From the NCBI RefSeq assembly GCF_008040165.1, contig NZ_VRUR01000001.1, positions 1,445,349 to 1,509,348 of the forward strand: 64,000 nucleotides of DNA, read 5' to 3'. Origin of the DNA: Flagellimonas hymeniacidonis (GTDB lineage Bacteria > Bacteroidota > Bacteroidia > Flavobacteriales > Flavobacteriaceae). The position numbers and the translations under genes are program-made. Shown piece by piece: positions 44,470 through 56,238 of this stretch (position 1 is its first letter; every line of letters starts with the position of its first letter). Under the pieces are notes generated by a model that searched no databases, had not been told where the DNA came from, and saw only the letters and a program-made list of their open reading frames with translations.

Positions 44470-45234
44470 ATGAAGATAGTATCGTATAACGTAAATGGAA
44501 TAAGGGCGGCTTTAAACAAAGGGTTTATAGATTGGTTGCAAACTGTGGGTCCAGATGTGGTTTGTCTGCAAGAGACCAAAGCAATGAAAGAACAGGTAGA
44601 TGTGTCCTTGTTTGTGGCAGCGGGCTATAAACATCATTATTGGTTTAGTGCACAAAAAAAAGGATATAGTGGGGTTGCTTTGCTATGCAAGGAAGAACCG
44701 GACCATGTTGAATTTGGCACTGGAGTTGACTATATGGATTTTGAAGGGCGAAATATACGAGCGGATTTTGGAGATATTTCCGTTATGAGTATGTACTTGC
44801 CATCTGGAACCAATATGGACCGTTTGGAATTTAAGCTCACCTATATGGCAGACTTTCAAAAATATGCTGATGCACTTAGAAAGGAGCGGCCCAATTTAAT
44901 TGTTTGCGGGGATTACAATATATGTCATGAAGCTATTGATATTCATGATCCGGTACGAAACAAAAATGTATCTGGATTCTTGCCAGTGGAGCGGGAATGG
45001 ATCGGTAGTTTTATGAAAAGTGGTTTTATAGACAGTTTTAGACATTTTAATAAAGAGCCGCATAACTATACATGGTGGAGTTACCGGGCCAATTCCAGGG
45101 CAAACAATAAAGGTTGGAGATTAGATTATGGGATGGTGAATGAATCTTTAAAAGATAGATTAAAACGTTCGGTGATCTTATCTGATGCCAAGCATAGCGA
45201 TCACTGCCCTATTCTTTTAGAAGTAGAAAAATAA
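44470..45234 (+). CDS. xth: Exodeoxyribonuclease III / AP endonuclease
   Basis: 254 aa from ATG 44470; a nine-codon upstream extension is not supported. DNA-repair nuclease of the ExoIII family, cutting at abasic sites. Active-site residues in order: Asn7 (YNVNG), Glu35 (LQETKAM), Tyr109 (SMYLPSG), Asp148 and Asn150 (CGDYN), Asp244-His245 (KHSDHCP), all present. Single gene with non-coding DNA on both sides. Confidence 0.96.
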   Translation: MKIVSYNVNGIRAALNKGFIDWLQTVGPDVVCLQETKAMKEQVDVSLFVAAGYKHHYWFSAQKKGYSGVALLCKEEPDHVEFGTGVDYMDFEGRNIRADFGDISVMSMYLPSGTNMDRLEFKLTYMADFQKYADALRKERPNLIVCGDYNICHEAIDIHDPVRNKNVSGFLPVEREWIGSFMKSGFIDSFRHFNKEPHNYTWWSYRANSRANNKGWRLDYGMVNESLKDRLKRSVILSDAKHSDHCPILLEVEK

Positions 45235-45267
45235 CCATTGCTTTAAATTCCAGAAGTAAGTATTGAG

Positions 45268-45275
45268 TACTTTTG
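45268..45275 (+). promoter_or_regulatory. -7 promoter box for the aldo/keto reductase
   Basis: TACTTTTG, followed by C, is an exact Bacteroidota -7 match, 19 bp before ATG 45295. Confidence 0.6.
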
Positions 45276-45294
45276 CACGTCTAAAAATTGCTAA

Positions 45295-46335
45295 ATGAAA
45301 TACACCAGACTTCCACATACCGATATTAAGGTGAGTAAAATCTGTTTAGGAACCATGACCTGGGGTAGGCAGAATACCGAAGCAGAAGGCCACGAGCAGA
45401 TGGATTATGCACTAGAGCAGGGCATCAATTTTTTTGATACTGCAGAACTTTACCCCGTACCGGCCAAAAAAGAGTTATATGCGGTAACAGAGGAATTTAT
45501 TGGTAATTGGTTTAAAAAGAATGGGAATCGAGACAAAGTGGTCTTGGCATCAAAAATTGCAGGGAGAGGTGATTATACCAAATTTATACGTACCACAGGT
45601 TTTAGCCGGGAATCCATTATTAAGGCAGTAGAGGGTAGTCTTCAAAGACTGCAAACAGATTACATTGATTTATACCAGCTGCATTGGCCAGAACGAAACA
45701 CCAATTATTTTGGACAGCGCGGATTTAATGCTCATGTTATTGACCCTTGGGAAGATAATGTGCATCAAGTTTTGGAAACGCTTCGGGATTTAATTGAAGA
45801 AGGGAAGATTAGACATGTGGGAATTTCTAATGAAACTCCATGGGGAACCATGCGTTTTTTGGAAGAAAGCAAAGTGCATCAAAGTTTGCCACGAATGTTG
45901 ACCATACAAAATCCGTATAACCTATTAAACAGGCTATTTGAAGTTGGTCTATCTGAAATTTCTACACGTGAAAATATAGGCTTGTTGCCATATTCTCCGC
46001 TTGGTTTTGGAGTGTTGAGTGGAAAATATTTAACAGAGATACCTCCTAGAAAGGCGAGAGTGACCCTTTTTCCCAATTACAATAGATATAGTGGAGAAAC
46101 AGCGACCCAAGCCACTCAAAAATACTATGATTTAGCGGTGGAAAACGGATTGAGTCTTGCTCAAATGGCTTTAGCTTTTGTTAATACAAGACCTTTTGTA
46201 ACCAGCAATATTATTGGAGCCACATCTATGGAGCAGCTAAAGGAAAACATTGGGAGTATAGATATTGAGCTTTCTGATGAGGTACTGGATGGGATTGAGG
46301 AGATTCATAATACCATTCCCAATCCTGCACCTTAG
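45295..46335 (+). CDS. Aldo/keto reductase (Tas-like)
   Basis: 346 aa TIM-barrel NADPH-dependent oxidoreductase. Catalytic tetrad Asp48, Tyr53, Lys87 and His130 is visible (NFFDTAELY, LASKIAG, LYQLHWPE). The insertion after Tyr53 (PVPAKKELY) and overall length match Tas-type AKRs. Likely reduces aldehydes or ketones in the cytoplasm; no pathway is indicated by neighbours. Its 3' end lies 5 bp from the convergent PQQ dehydrogenase. Confidence 0.93.
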   Translation: MKYTRLPHTDIKVSKICLGTMTWGRQNTEAEGHEQMDYALEQGINFFDTAELYPVPAKKELYAVTEEFIGNWFKKNGNRDKVVLASKIAGRGDYTKFIRTTGFSRESIIKAVEGSLQRLQTDYIDLYQLHWPERNTNYFGQRGFNAHVIDPWEDNVHQVLETLRDLIEEGKIRHVGISNETPWGTMRFLEESKVHQSLPRMLTIQNPYNLLNRLFEVGLSEISTRENIGLLPYSPLGFGVLSGKYLTEIPPRKARVTLFPNYNRYSGETATQATQKYYDLAVENGLSLAQMALAFVNTRPFVTSNIIGATSMEQLKENIGSIDIELSDEVLDGIEEIHNTIPNPAP

Positions 46336-46340
46336 GTGCA

Positions 46341-48503
46341 TTAGTCTAGAGCATACGCTCGATATTCATCACCTGATGGAGTTCCCATTTTTCCTCCTCC
46401 GCAAGCAATGACAACATATTGTTTGCCTTCAATTGCGTAGGTGGCTGGTGTGGCATAACCACCCGCGGGAAGATTGTCTTCCCAAAGCAATTCTCCTGTT
46501 TTCATATGAAAGGCTCTAATTTTTTCATCCTTTGTGGCGGCAATAAATAAAACACCACCAGCTGTGATTACTGGGCCACCATAATTTTCAATTCCTGATA
46601 CAGGAATCTTAGGGTCATTCAAACTTTCTTCATGACCCAAAGGAACCTTCCATAAAAACTCACCATTGTTTAGATTGATGGCATTCAGTGTACCCCATGG
46701 TGGTTTAACCACTGGAAAACCGCGGTCATCTTTAAAACGTCCAAAACCAGATAATGCATAAGGGACATCAAGGGTTATTTTTTCTGTCCTGTGATCCGTG
46801 TCTTCATCAAGATTCATTAAAAAATAAGCAATCTCATCTATTTCTTTCTTGGTAAGGTTTGGCATTGCTGGCATTGCGCCTTTTCCCTTTTTAATTATAG
46901 CCTTTATAGTGTCAGGGCTCAAGCGTAGATGTGCATTTTGAAGCTCTGGAATTCCTGTTAGGCCCTGGAGCTCTCCTCCATGGCAACGAGCGCAATGTAT
47001 TTGTGTAAATGATTCGCCAATTGAAACGTTTGCGCCTTCTTGACCTATGGCTTTCATTTTTACAATCCATGCCATCTCATTTGAATTTACATACATTACT
47101 CCGGTTGTAGGGTCTAAAGCGGCCCCTCCCCATTCAGCTCCCCCATCCGCACCGGGATAAAGCACCACACCAGTAGTATCAATGGGCATAAACTGACCTT
47201 GCGATGTAATTGATTTTAATTTTTCAAGAACAGTGGGGGAATCCGTATCCTCGCTTTTCTCTACCAAATCATCCACAAAGGCTTTCCGATTTGGGTCGTA
47301 TAAATCATTTTCAGTGAGGATTTGTCTTGCGAACGGTTTGGGTTTTGTAGGTAAGGGCTGCGTAGGAAACGCATGCTCTCCTATTAAGGTTGAACTGGGA
47401 TAGGACTTCTCCACTATAGGAAACAATGGTTCTCCTGTTACCCGATTAAACACAAAAATATGACCGCTTTTTGTAACCTGAGCTACAGCGGGTATTTCTT
47501 TTCCGGCACGAGTAATGGTTAGAAGGTTGGGCGGTGCGGGTAGATCCCGATCCCACATATCATGATGCACCATTTGAAAATGCCAGATGCGTTCTCCCGT
47601 ATCCGCTTTAAGCGCCAATAAGGAATTCGCAAATAAATTCTTCCCTTCGCGATCTCCCCCATACCAGTCAAAGGCGGCAGACCCTGTAGGGATGTAAACG
47701 ATGCCTCTTTCCAAATCTACGGCTAGTCCTGCCCAGCTATTGGCTCCACCTACTTTGGAATATGCTTCTTTGGGCCAGGTATCGTATCCATATTCGTTGG
47801 GTTGTGGAATGGTATGGAATGTCCATGCTATTTCTCCTGTTAACACATTGTAGGCTCGTATATGGCCAGGTGAAGACCCTGGACCCTCACCCACACGCGT
47901 TCCTTGAATTAAAAGATTTTTGTAAATAGTTCCAGGAGTATTGGCAACAACTGATAATTTCTCTGCATCTCTTCCTAAACCATCCCTTAAATCGATACTT
48001 CCATTTTTTCCAAAAGATGGAATCAACTCCCCATTTTCAATATCTACAGCGAAGAGTTTTGAACCAGAGGAAAAAAACAATCTACTTTTTTCTGCAGAAT
48101 TTGAATTCCAGAAGCTTAACCCCCTATTGACACCAAGTTCAGAATTGTCAGAGGAATTGGGGCTAAACTTCCATAGTTCCTGACCGGTTTGCGCATCTAA
48201 TGCAAAAAGCTCAATAGCTGCATTTACACCAAAAAACGTATTGCCTAGAATTAAAGGATTGGTCTGAATTTGGGTAGTTCTTCCCTCTTGAACCCCACCA
48301 CTTTTGTATGTCCAGGCAAGTTTTAGTTGGCCTACATTTAAAGTATCAATATCATAGAGGGTTGAGTAATGAGATCTTCCTGGATCTCCCAAATAATGTT
48401 GCCAAGTTGCATAGTATTCTTTGTTACTTGGACTTTTGACCGTTTCGGAACAGGAGAGAAATAGTATACCGATTAAGAAAATAGAATTCCTGAATGTTTT
48501 CAA
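46341..48503 (-). CDS. PQQ-dependent dehydrogenase with cytochrome c domain
   Basis: 720 aa. Lipoprotein-type signal with Cys18 (GILFLSC). Bacterial PQQ beta-propeller repeats occur throughout (for example FALDAQTGQELWKF, LLALKADTGERIWHFQ, RAYNVLTGEIAWTF). A heme c motif Cys504-x-x-Cys507-His508 lies in an inserted cytochrome c domain (about 490-570), after which the propeller closes (AFHMKTGELLWED). Periplasmic quinoprotein oxidising sugars or alcohols and passing electrons to heme c. No PQQ biosynthesis genes are in the window, so the cofactor is made elsewhere or imported. Confidence 0.88.
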   Translation of the reverse strand: MKTFRNSIFLIGILFLSCSETVKSPSNKEYYATWQHYLGDPGRSHYSTLYDIDTLNVGQLKLAWTYKSGGVQEGRTTQIQTNPLILGNTFFGVNAAIELFALDAQTGQELWKFSPNSSDNSELGVNRGLSFWNSNSAEKSRLFFSSGSKLFAVDIENGELIPSFGKNGSIDLRDGLGRDAEKLSVVANTPGTIYKNLLIQGTRVGEGPGSSPGHIRAYNVLTGEIAWTFHTIPQPNEYGYDTWPKEAYSKVGGANSWAGLAVDLERGIVYIPTGSAAFDWYGGDREGKNLFANSLLALKADTGERIWHFQMVHHDMWDRDLPAPPNLLTITRAGKEIPAVAQVTKSGHIFVFNRVTGEPLFPIVEKSYPSSTLIGEHAFPTQPLPTKPKPFARQILTENDLYDPNRKAFVDDLVEKSEDTDSPTVLEKLKSITSQGQFMPIDTTGVVLYPGADGGAEWGGAALDPTTGVMYVNSNEMAWIVKMKAIGQEGANVSIGESFTQIHCARCHGGELQGLTGIPELQNAHLRLSPDTIKAIIKKGKGAMPAMPNLTKKEIDEIAYFLMNLDEDTDHRTEKITLDVPYALSGFGRFKDDRGFPVVKPPWGTLNAINLNNGEFLWKVPLGHEESLNDPKIPVSGIENYGGPVITAGGVLFIAATKDEKIRAFHMKTGELLWEDNLPAGGYATPATYAIEGKQYVVIACGGGKMGTPSGDEYRAYALD

Positions 48504-48554
48504 AACAAAGGTTTTCTAAATATAAAAAGATAAGGCTTAGAAAACTAGTTGTGA

Positions 48555-49913
48555 TTAGAATAGGGACGTGACCACATCTTCAATTTTGGAAACCAACTGT
48601 ATTTGAATAGAAGTGTTTTTTAACCCTATTTTGTTGCTTTTGGAAACATAAATTTGGATAAAACCCAGTTTTTCTGCTTCAAGAATGCGTTGGTCTACAC
48701 GTTGTACTGGACGTATTTCCCCAGCAAGGCCAACTTCTGCAGCAAAGCAAACCCCTTTCTCAATAGGGATATCAGCATTGCTCGATAAGATTGCTGCTAA
48801 AACTGCCAAATCAATAGCGGGGTCATCAACAGAAATCCCACCAGTAATATTTAGGAAAACATCTTTTGCAGCCAATTTAAAACCAGCCCTTTTCTCAAGC
48901 ACAGCCAAAAGCATGTTTAAACGTTTGGCATTGAACCCGGTTGCAGAACGTTGTGGGGTTCCATAAACTGCTGTGCTAACCAAGGCTTGAATCTCAATTA
49001 ATAAAGGGCGCATCCCTTCAACGGTAGCTGCTATGGCTGTTCCGCTGAGGTCTTGATCATTTTTTGAAATCAATACTTCTGAAGGGTTGTTCACTTCACG
49101 AAGCCCACTTCCTTGCATTTCATAAATTCCTAACTCGGCAGTGGAACCGAACCTATTCTTTAGTGAACGAAGAATGCGATATACATAATTACGGTCTCCC
49201 TCAAACTGGAGGACCGTATCTACCATATGCTCTAAAATTTTAGGGCCGGCAATAGTACCATCTTTGGTAATATGACCTACCAGAATTACTGGGGTACTAC
49301 TTTCCTTTGCAAATTTGATGAGCTCGGCCGTACATTCCCGTATTTGAGAGATACTTCCTGCAGCGGATTCAATATAATCGGTGTGTAATGTTTGAATGGA
49401 ATCGATTACTACCAAATCTGGTTCTAAGGCGCCTATCTGTTGGAAAATGTTTTGGGTTTTGGTTTCAGTAAGAATAAAACAATTTTCACTATTTGGGTGA
49501 ATACGGTCCGCCCGCATTTTAATCTGCTTTTGACTTTCTTCTCCAGACACGTAAAGTGTTTTGTATGCTAATTTTAAAGCAATTTGAAGTAAAAGGGTAC
49601 TTTTTCCAATTCCAGGCTCTCCACCTAATAGAATTAATGAGCCTGGAACTATTCCCCCGCCCAATACTCTATTAAATTCCTGATCTTGAGTGTCTAATCT
49701 AAGTTCCTTTTCATTACTTATTTCGGAAATCCGTAAAGGGGCAGAGGCTTTTTTGGTAGAAGTTGAACCGCTTTTCCATGCTTTTTTGTCTTCTTTTTGC
49801 ACCACTTCTTCAACTATGGTGTTCCATTGTTTGCAAGATGAACACTGTCCAATCCATTTAGGATATTGGGTGCCACAATTTTGACAGAAGAAAGCAGTTT
49901 TGGTTTTGGCCAT
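48555..49913 (-). CDS. radA: DNA repair protein RadA
   Basis: 452 aa. N-terminal four-cysteine zinc finger (Cys10, Cys13, Cys24, Cys27), RecA-like ATPase with Walker A GEPGIGKST (98-106), the RadA signature LKNRFGS at about 254-260, and a C-terminal Lon-like domain (about 300-450). RadA promotes branch migration in recombination repair. It is the last gene of the reverse block from panC. An alternative promoter-like TATCTTTA lies at 49934-49941 on the reverse strand. Confidence 0.97.
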   Translation of the reverse strand: MAKTKTAFFCQNCGTQYPKWIGQCSSCKQWNTIVEEVVQKEDKKAWKSGSTSTKKASAPLRISEISNEKELRLDTQDQEFNRVLGGGIVPGSLILLGGEPGIGKSTLLLQIALKLAYKTLYVSGEESQKQIKMRADRIHPNSENCFILTETKTQNIFQQIGALEPDLVVIDSIQTLHTDYIESAAGSISQIRECTAELIKFAKESSTPVILVGHITKDGTIAGPKILEHMVDTVLQFEGDRNYVYRILRSLKNRFGSTAELGIYEMQGSGLREVNNPSEVLISKNDQDLSGTAIAATVEGMRPLLIEIQALVSTAVYGTPQRSATGFNAKRLNMLLAVLEKRAGFKLAAKDVFLNITGGISVDDPAIDLAVLAAILSSNADIPIEKGVCFAAEVGLAGEIRPVQRVDQRILEAEKLGFIQIYVSKSNKIGLKNTSIQIQLVSKIEDVVTSLF

Positions 49914-49967
49914 TACCCTTTTTTGGTTTGGCCTAAAGATAGCAAAGTCCTAAAAAGAAACTAGATT

Positions 49968-51110
49968 TTAGTAACCGAAGTCGGCTTTTAATGCATCGAT
50001 TTTTTCCAACGCCATATCTTTGGTTAAGAAATCGATTTCTTCCATTTGAAATGCTTTTTCAAATGTTTTGAAAGCCTTCTTGGGTTCACCCATTTCTTCA
50101 AAGTATTCTCCTTCAAAATAAAAACCTAACATGGTGTCTGGAAATTGTTTTTTGCACAATTCCGCTAGTGGTTTTAGAGATTCAAAATCGTCTTTTTTCA
50201 AACAAGCTGCATAAATAGCCATAATATCATTGAGCTCTACTGGCTTTTGGAATCCAAGCAATTTTTCAATCATATCATATCGGTCTTCCAGATATTTGAA
50301 AACAGGGTCGTTTGAGGTGAGAATTTCAGTCTTGTATTCCTTTGGACTAATAGGTCTAAATATTTTGAAAACATTATCGAATGCCTTACTAATGCCATAG
50401 GCAGCAATAGAAACATGATCGGCATCATCGTATTCATCAAAGAAGTAGTGTAGACTCTCTTTGCTTATAGATTTAACGGCGTTGTTCATTTGCAGAATAC
50501 GCTGCCTATCTTCTGTCTTTTCTTTTTCCAATACAACATTGTAGAAAATCTCTTGATTCAGGTCTGATAGTCTAGCGGGGACCCTACTTTCCATTTCAGT
50601 TGCCAATACAGGAGATATGGATAGATAGGAATTAAAAAGCGACTTGTCTTTAAATAGAAAGTAATTGCCAAAGTTTGCGGTAATGTCATAGCCAATGAAC
50701 ATCTTAAAAGGAGCAACACTGTATTGTGTTTCTAAGAACGGAATAAGCTCGGTGCCCAGAAATTCATAGAATTTTGCACCTTTTTCGGTGGGCAAACCAG
50801 TGGTTTGTTCAAAATCACAATCTTCCCAACGGAGCTCGTTTTCTGCTTGATCTATACCAACAATAATAGCTTCTGGCATTCTGTGGTGGCGACTATAAAA
50901 CCTAGCATTTGCAACCACAATATCAAAAAGGTATTCAGCATCCAAAACAAGAATTAAAGGATACTTTTTATCGTCTGAATAGTCTTCTGGAAAGTAATAA
51001 GAGACCCCTCTTCTTTCTTGAAGCTTGAAGGATTCAAAAATTTCCTTTTTCACCTGTGCTCCTAAATTAAAACACAGAAGGCCTATCAATATAAATAGAC
51101 ATCTTTTCAT
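49968..51110 (-). CDS. Esterase-D-like alpha/beta hydrolase lacking the nucleophile
   Basis: 380 aa with a signal peptide (MKRCLFILIGLLCFNLGAQ). An esterase-like alpha/beta-hydrolase domain (about 35-250) starts with YYFPEDYSDDKKYPLILVLD. At the position of the nucleophile elbow (GHSxGG in active enzymes) it reads IGYDITANFGNY, with Asp instead of Ser. A C-terminal helical segment (about 290-375) is TPR-like. Probably a periplasmic pseudo-enzyme or altered enzyme. It lies within the panC-radA block, 24 bp after the flippase-like gene. Confidence 0.75.
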   Translation of the reverse strand: MKRCLFILIGLLCFNLGAQVKKEIFESFKLQERRGVSYYFPEDYSDDKKYPLILVLDAEYLFDIVVANARFYSRHHRMPEAIIVGIDQAENELRWEDCDFEQTTGLPTEKGAKFYEFLGTELIPFLETQYSVAPFKMFIGYDITANFGNYFLFKDKSLFNSYLSISPVLATEMESRVPARLSDLNQEIFYNVVLEKEKTEDRQRILQMNNAVKSISKESLHYFFDEYDDADHVSIAAYGISKAFDNVFKIFRPISPKEYKTEILTSNDPVFKYLEDRYDMIEKLLGFQKPVELNDIMAIYAACLKKDDFESLKPLAELCKKQFPDTMLGFYFEGEYFEEMGEPKKAFKTFEKAFQMEEIDFLTKDMALEKIDALKADFGY

Positions 51111-51134
51111 TAGTAAAGTTTTACTGGTTGGGGT

Positions 51135-52100
51135 CTACCGATTTCTATTCAATAACGGTAAGACAATAAAGGATATTGTACCAAAAACAACGACCATTAA
51201 GGTTTGGGACGTCCACAGAATCCAACCATAGGCATCACCAGAGGTTTTACTTACACCATAAACAGATAGTGCTGCTGTAACTACTATTGGAAAAAGACCT
51301 AATCCGCCATTTGTGGCTACCATGGCGAAAGATCCAGCAACAAATGCCACAAGAAATGCTCCTAATGGAAGTGCTGTAGTTTCGGGCACTGTAAATTTAA
51401 TCACCCAAAACATCCCAATATAGCAAGCCCAGATAAAGAAGGTGTGAAAAATAAAAGCGGCCTTGTTTTTCATTTTGAAAATACTCAGCACTCCATCCAA
51501 AAGACCATTTAGAAATGTCTTGATCTTGACAGCAAATTTTGAAGTAGATTTTTTAATTAGTCGTATAGCAACATACAGCCCTAGCACGCCGACGAGCAAA
51601 AGTATTAGAGATCCAGCCAGCCCTATTCCGTTTTCCTGAAGAATTCCTAGAATTACATCAGTTTGAAAAAGCAGCGCAGCGGTAATAACCAACAAAAGCA
51701 TTATCACATCAATAATTCTTTCGGTGACAATAGTGCCAAATCCTTTTTCAAAAGGAACATTTTCATAGGTGTTTAGCGCCGTGGCTCGTAAAAACTCACC
51801 TGATCTAAGTACCAAGGTATTTGCAAAATAGCTGATTAGAATAATCAGTACATTATTAATAAGCTTTGGTTTGTGTCCTAGCGGTGCCAAAAGGTAGTTC
51901 CAGCGGATGGCTCTCGAGACATGGCTTAAAATACCGATACATATTGATAGGAAAACCCAGAATAAATTCGCATTCTGAATGGACTCAAGAATTTTTTCCC
52001 TGTCCTCTGGTGTGGTTGTAGAAAAGGAGTAAAAAACGAGCCCAACTCCTATAAGTATGGGAATTACAATTTTTAGAATTTTTTTGAGCGAGCTGTTCAA
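51135..52100 (-). CDS. YbhN/LPG_synthase_TM-family membrane protein
   Basis: 321 aa with about eight transmembrane helices (first at 7-25). Signatures of the lysylphosphatidylglycerol-synthase transmembrane/flippase-like family: SRAIRWNYLLAPLGHKPKL and LRSGEFLRATALNTYENVPF. These proteins move or modify lipids in the inner membrane; the lipid here is unknown. Two bp after panD, so translationally close-coupled. Confidence 0.88.
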   Translation of the reverse strand: MNSSLKKILKIVIPILIGVGLVFYSFSTTTPEDREKILESIQNANLFWVFLSICIGILSHVSRAIRWNYLLAPLGHKPKLINNVLIILISYFANTLVLRSGEFLRATALNTYENVPFEKGFGTIVTERIIDVIMLLLVITAALLFQTDVILGILQENGIGLAGSLILLLVGVLGLYVAIRLIKKSTSKFAVKIKTFLNGLLDGVLSIFKMKNKAAFIFHTFFIWACYIGMFWVIKFTVPETTALPLGAFLVAFVAGSFAMVATNGGLGLFPIVVTAALSVYGVSKTSGDAYGWILWTSQTLMVVVFGTISFIVLPLLNRNR

Positions 52101-52102
52101 AA

Positions 52103-52453
52103 TTAATTCAAAAGGTTAGTCTCTTCGTTTGGAAAAACCAATGAAGGATTAAAGGATTTTGCTTCCTCAATGTCCATCCATGCATAGGTTATCAATATTA
52201 ATATGTCACCAACGGCCACTTTACGGGCGGCGGCTCCATTTAATGTAAGTTCTCCAGAACCTCGCGGGCCTGGGATGGCATAGGTCTCTAAACGCTCACC
52301 ATTATTGTTGTTCACAATTTGAACCTTTTCACCTCTTATTATATTAGCGGCATCCATTACATCCTCATCAATGGTAATACTACCAATATAATTAAGGTCT
52401 GCCCCTGTGACTTTTACCCTGTGAACTTTAGATTTTACAACTTCTATTTGCAT
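52103..52453 (-). CDS. panD: Aspartate 1-decarboxylase
   Basis: 116 aa pro-enzyme. Self-cleavage at Gly24-Ser25 (YIGSITID) produces the pyruvoyl cofactor; the enzyme converts aspartate to beta-alanine for pantothenate and CoA. Length is typical. 13 bp after panC, forming a pantothenate pair whose products are used together. Confidence 0.97.
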   Translation of the reverse strand: MQIEVVKSKVHRVKVTGADLNYIGSITIDEDVMDAANIIRGEKVQIVNNNNGERLETYAIPGPRGSGELTLNGAAARKVAVGDILILITYAWMDIEEAKSFNPSLVFPNEETNLLN

Positions 52454-52466
52454 GGTGCAAAATTAA

Positions 52467-53315
52467 TTAATTCAATCTTAGATTGTCTATTAAACGAACG
52501 TCATCTGCGTAAACGGCTATGAACGCTCTATATTTTCTATTTGCCTGTTTTTTAAGCATTGGAGTAAGCGTATCTTCATCTGCAATTTCGAAATACTCCA
52601 ATTCTAATACTCCATTTTTGCTAAACTGGGATTTTACCCATTCCGAGATAACATGAGCACTTTCCGTGCCAAATTTTTCCTTGGCAGTTAGTAGGGTAGT
52701 ATAGATAAAACTTGCTTTTTTTCTAGTGCTTTTTGACAGGCGTTCATTTCTGGAGCTCATGGCCAAACCATGTGGTTCCCTTTCAATAGGGCAGCCTACA
52801 ATTGTATAAGGTAGATTTTTGTATTCAACCATTTTTCGAATGATTTGAAGTTGCTGAAAATCCTTTTCACCAAAATAGGCCTTATCTGGGGAAGCAGTTC
52901 TTAAGAACAGTTCCACAATGGTTCCAACCCCATTAAAATGTCCTTCTCTAAACTCGCCCTCCATAACTTTATCCAATCCGTCAAACTCATACATTTGGGA
53001 TTTTACAGTTGCCCCATAGATTTCATCAACAGAAGGGGTAAATACCACAATCTTATTGGAAACACTTATTAGTAGATCTAAATCCTTGTTTAGGTTTTGA
53101 GGATATTTTTCTAAATCATCCTTTTTATCAAATTGCGTAGGATTTACAAAAACACTTACTACCACCAAGTCATTTTCCGAAAGTGCTTTTTTTACCAAAG
53201 AGAGGTGACCTTGATGCAAAGCTCCCATAGTCGGAACCAATCCTACGGTATGGTTTTTGACTCTTTCTTGGTGTAGGAAGGACTTAATTTCCTTTTTTTG
53301 ATCAAATACTAGCAT
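52467..53315 (-). CDS. panC: Pantothenate synthetase
   Basis: 282 aa. It joins pantoate and beta-alanine with ATP. Signatures: VPTMGALHQGHLSLV near residues 27-41 (HxGH-type motif), VVSVFVNPTQF, FGEKDFQQL, and the AMSSRNERLS motif near 189. Cytoplasmic. First gene of the reverse block panC-panD-YbhN-like-esterase-like-radA. Its -7 box (53336-53343, reverse) faces that of the GlgA-like gene. Confidence 0.97.
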   Translation of the reverse strand: MLVFDQKKEIKSFLHQERVKNHTVGLVPTMGALHQGHLSLVKKALSENDLVVVSVFVNPTQFDKKDDLEKYPQNLNKDLDLLISVSNKIVVFTPSVDEIYGATVKSQMYEFDGLDKVMEGEFREGHFNGVGTIVELFLRTASPDKAYFGEKDFQQLQIIRKMVEYKNLPYTIVGCPIEREPHGLAMSSRNERLSKSTRKKASFIYTTLLTAKEKFGTESAHVISEWVKSQFSKNGVLELEYFEIADEDTLTPMLKKQANRKYRAFIAVYADDVRLIDNLRLN

Positions 53316-53335
53316 AAAAGCAGTTCAAAAGCGTG

Positions 53336-53343
53336 CAAAAATA
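53336..53343 (-). promoter_or_regulatory. -7 promoter box for panC
   Basis: CAAAAATA on the plus strand reads TATTTTTG on the reverse strand, an exact TAnnTTTG match, 20 bp before the panC ATG. Confidence 0.6.
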
Positions 53344-53353
53344 CTATAAATAC

Positions 53354-53365
53354 TGCTAATCAGCA
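53354..53365. promoter_or_regulatory. Small inverted repeat between divergent promoters
   Basis: TGCT-AATC-AGCA is centred in the 31 bp separating the two outward-facing -7 boxes. It could be an operator shared by panC and the GlgA-like gene, or chance. Confidence 0.3.
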
Positions 53366-53374
53366 TAATTTTTG

Positions 53375-53382
53375 TACTTTTG
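53375..53382 (+). promoter_or_regulatory. -7 promoter box for the GlgA-like gene
   Basis: TACTTTTG, followed by C, exact match; 36 bp before ATG 53419. The longer reading frame beginning with TTG at 53380 would start inside this box, which rules that start out. Confidence 0.65.
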
Positions 53383-53418
53383 CAGCTACGTTTTTCAGAT
53401 AAGCAAAAGAAAGTGTTT

Positions 53419-56111
<2,693 letters not shown>

Positions 56112-56189
56112 AATGCGTTTTTTCATTACCATTCACAGACTTTTTTTGCTTTAAAACATGGGGAATTACGAATTCTCCTCAATTGCGTT

Positions 56190-56197
56190 TAAATTTG
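56190..56197 (+). promoter_or_regulatory. -7 promoter box for glmS
   Basis: TAAATTTG, followed by C, exact match to TAnnTTTG, 41 bp before ATG 56239. Confidence 0.55.
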
Positions 56198-56238
56198 CAA
56201 GCATAAAATGCGTGAATTCTTAATTTAAAACCAGTTAA

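Noticed and set aside
53380..53418. Upstream TTG start for the GlgA-like gene
   Set aside because: The TTG lies inside the -7 box, so it would not be in the mRNA.
56112..56238. Possible glmS ribozyme or riboswitch leader
   Set aside because: The gap is short and shows no extended pairing or ribozyme core; only a -7 box is supported.
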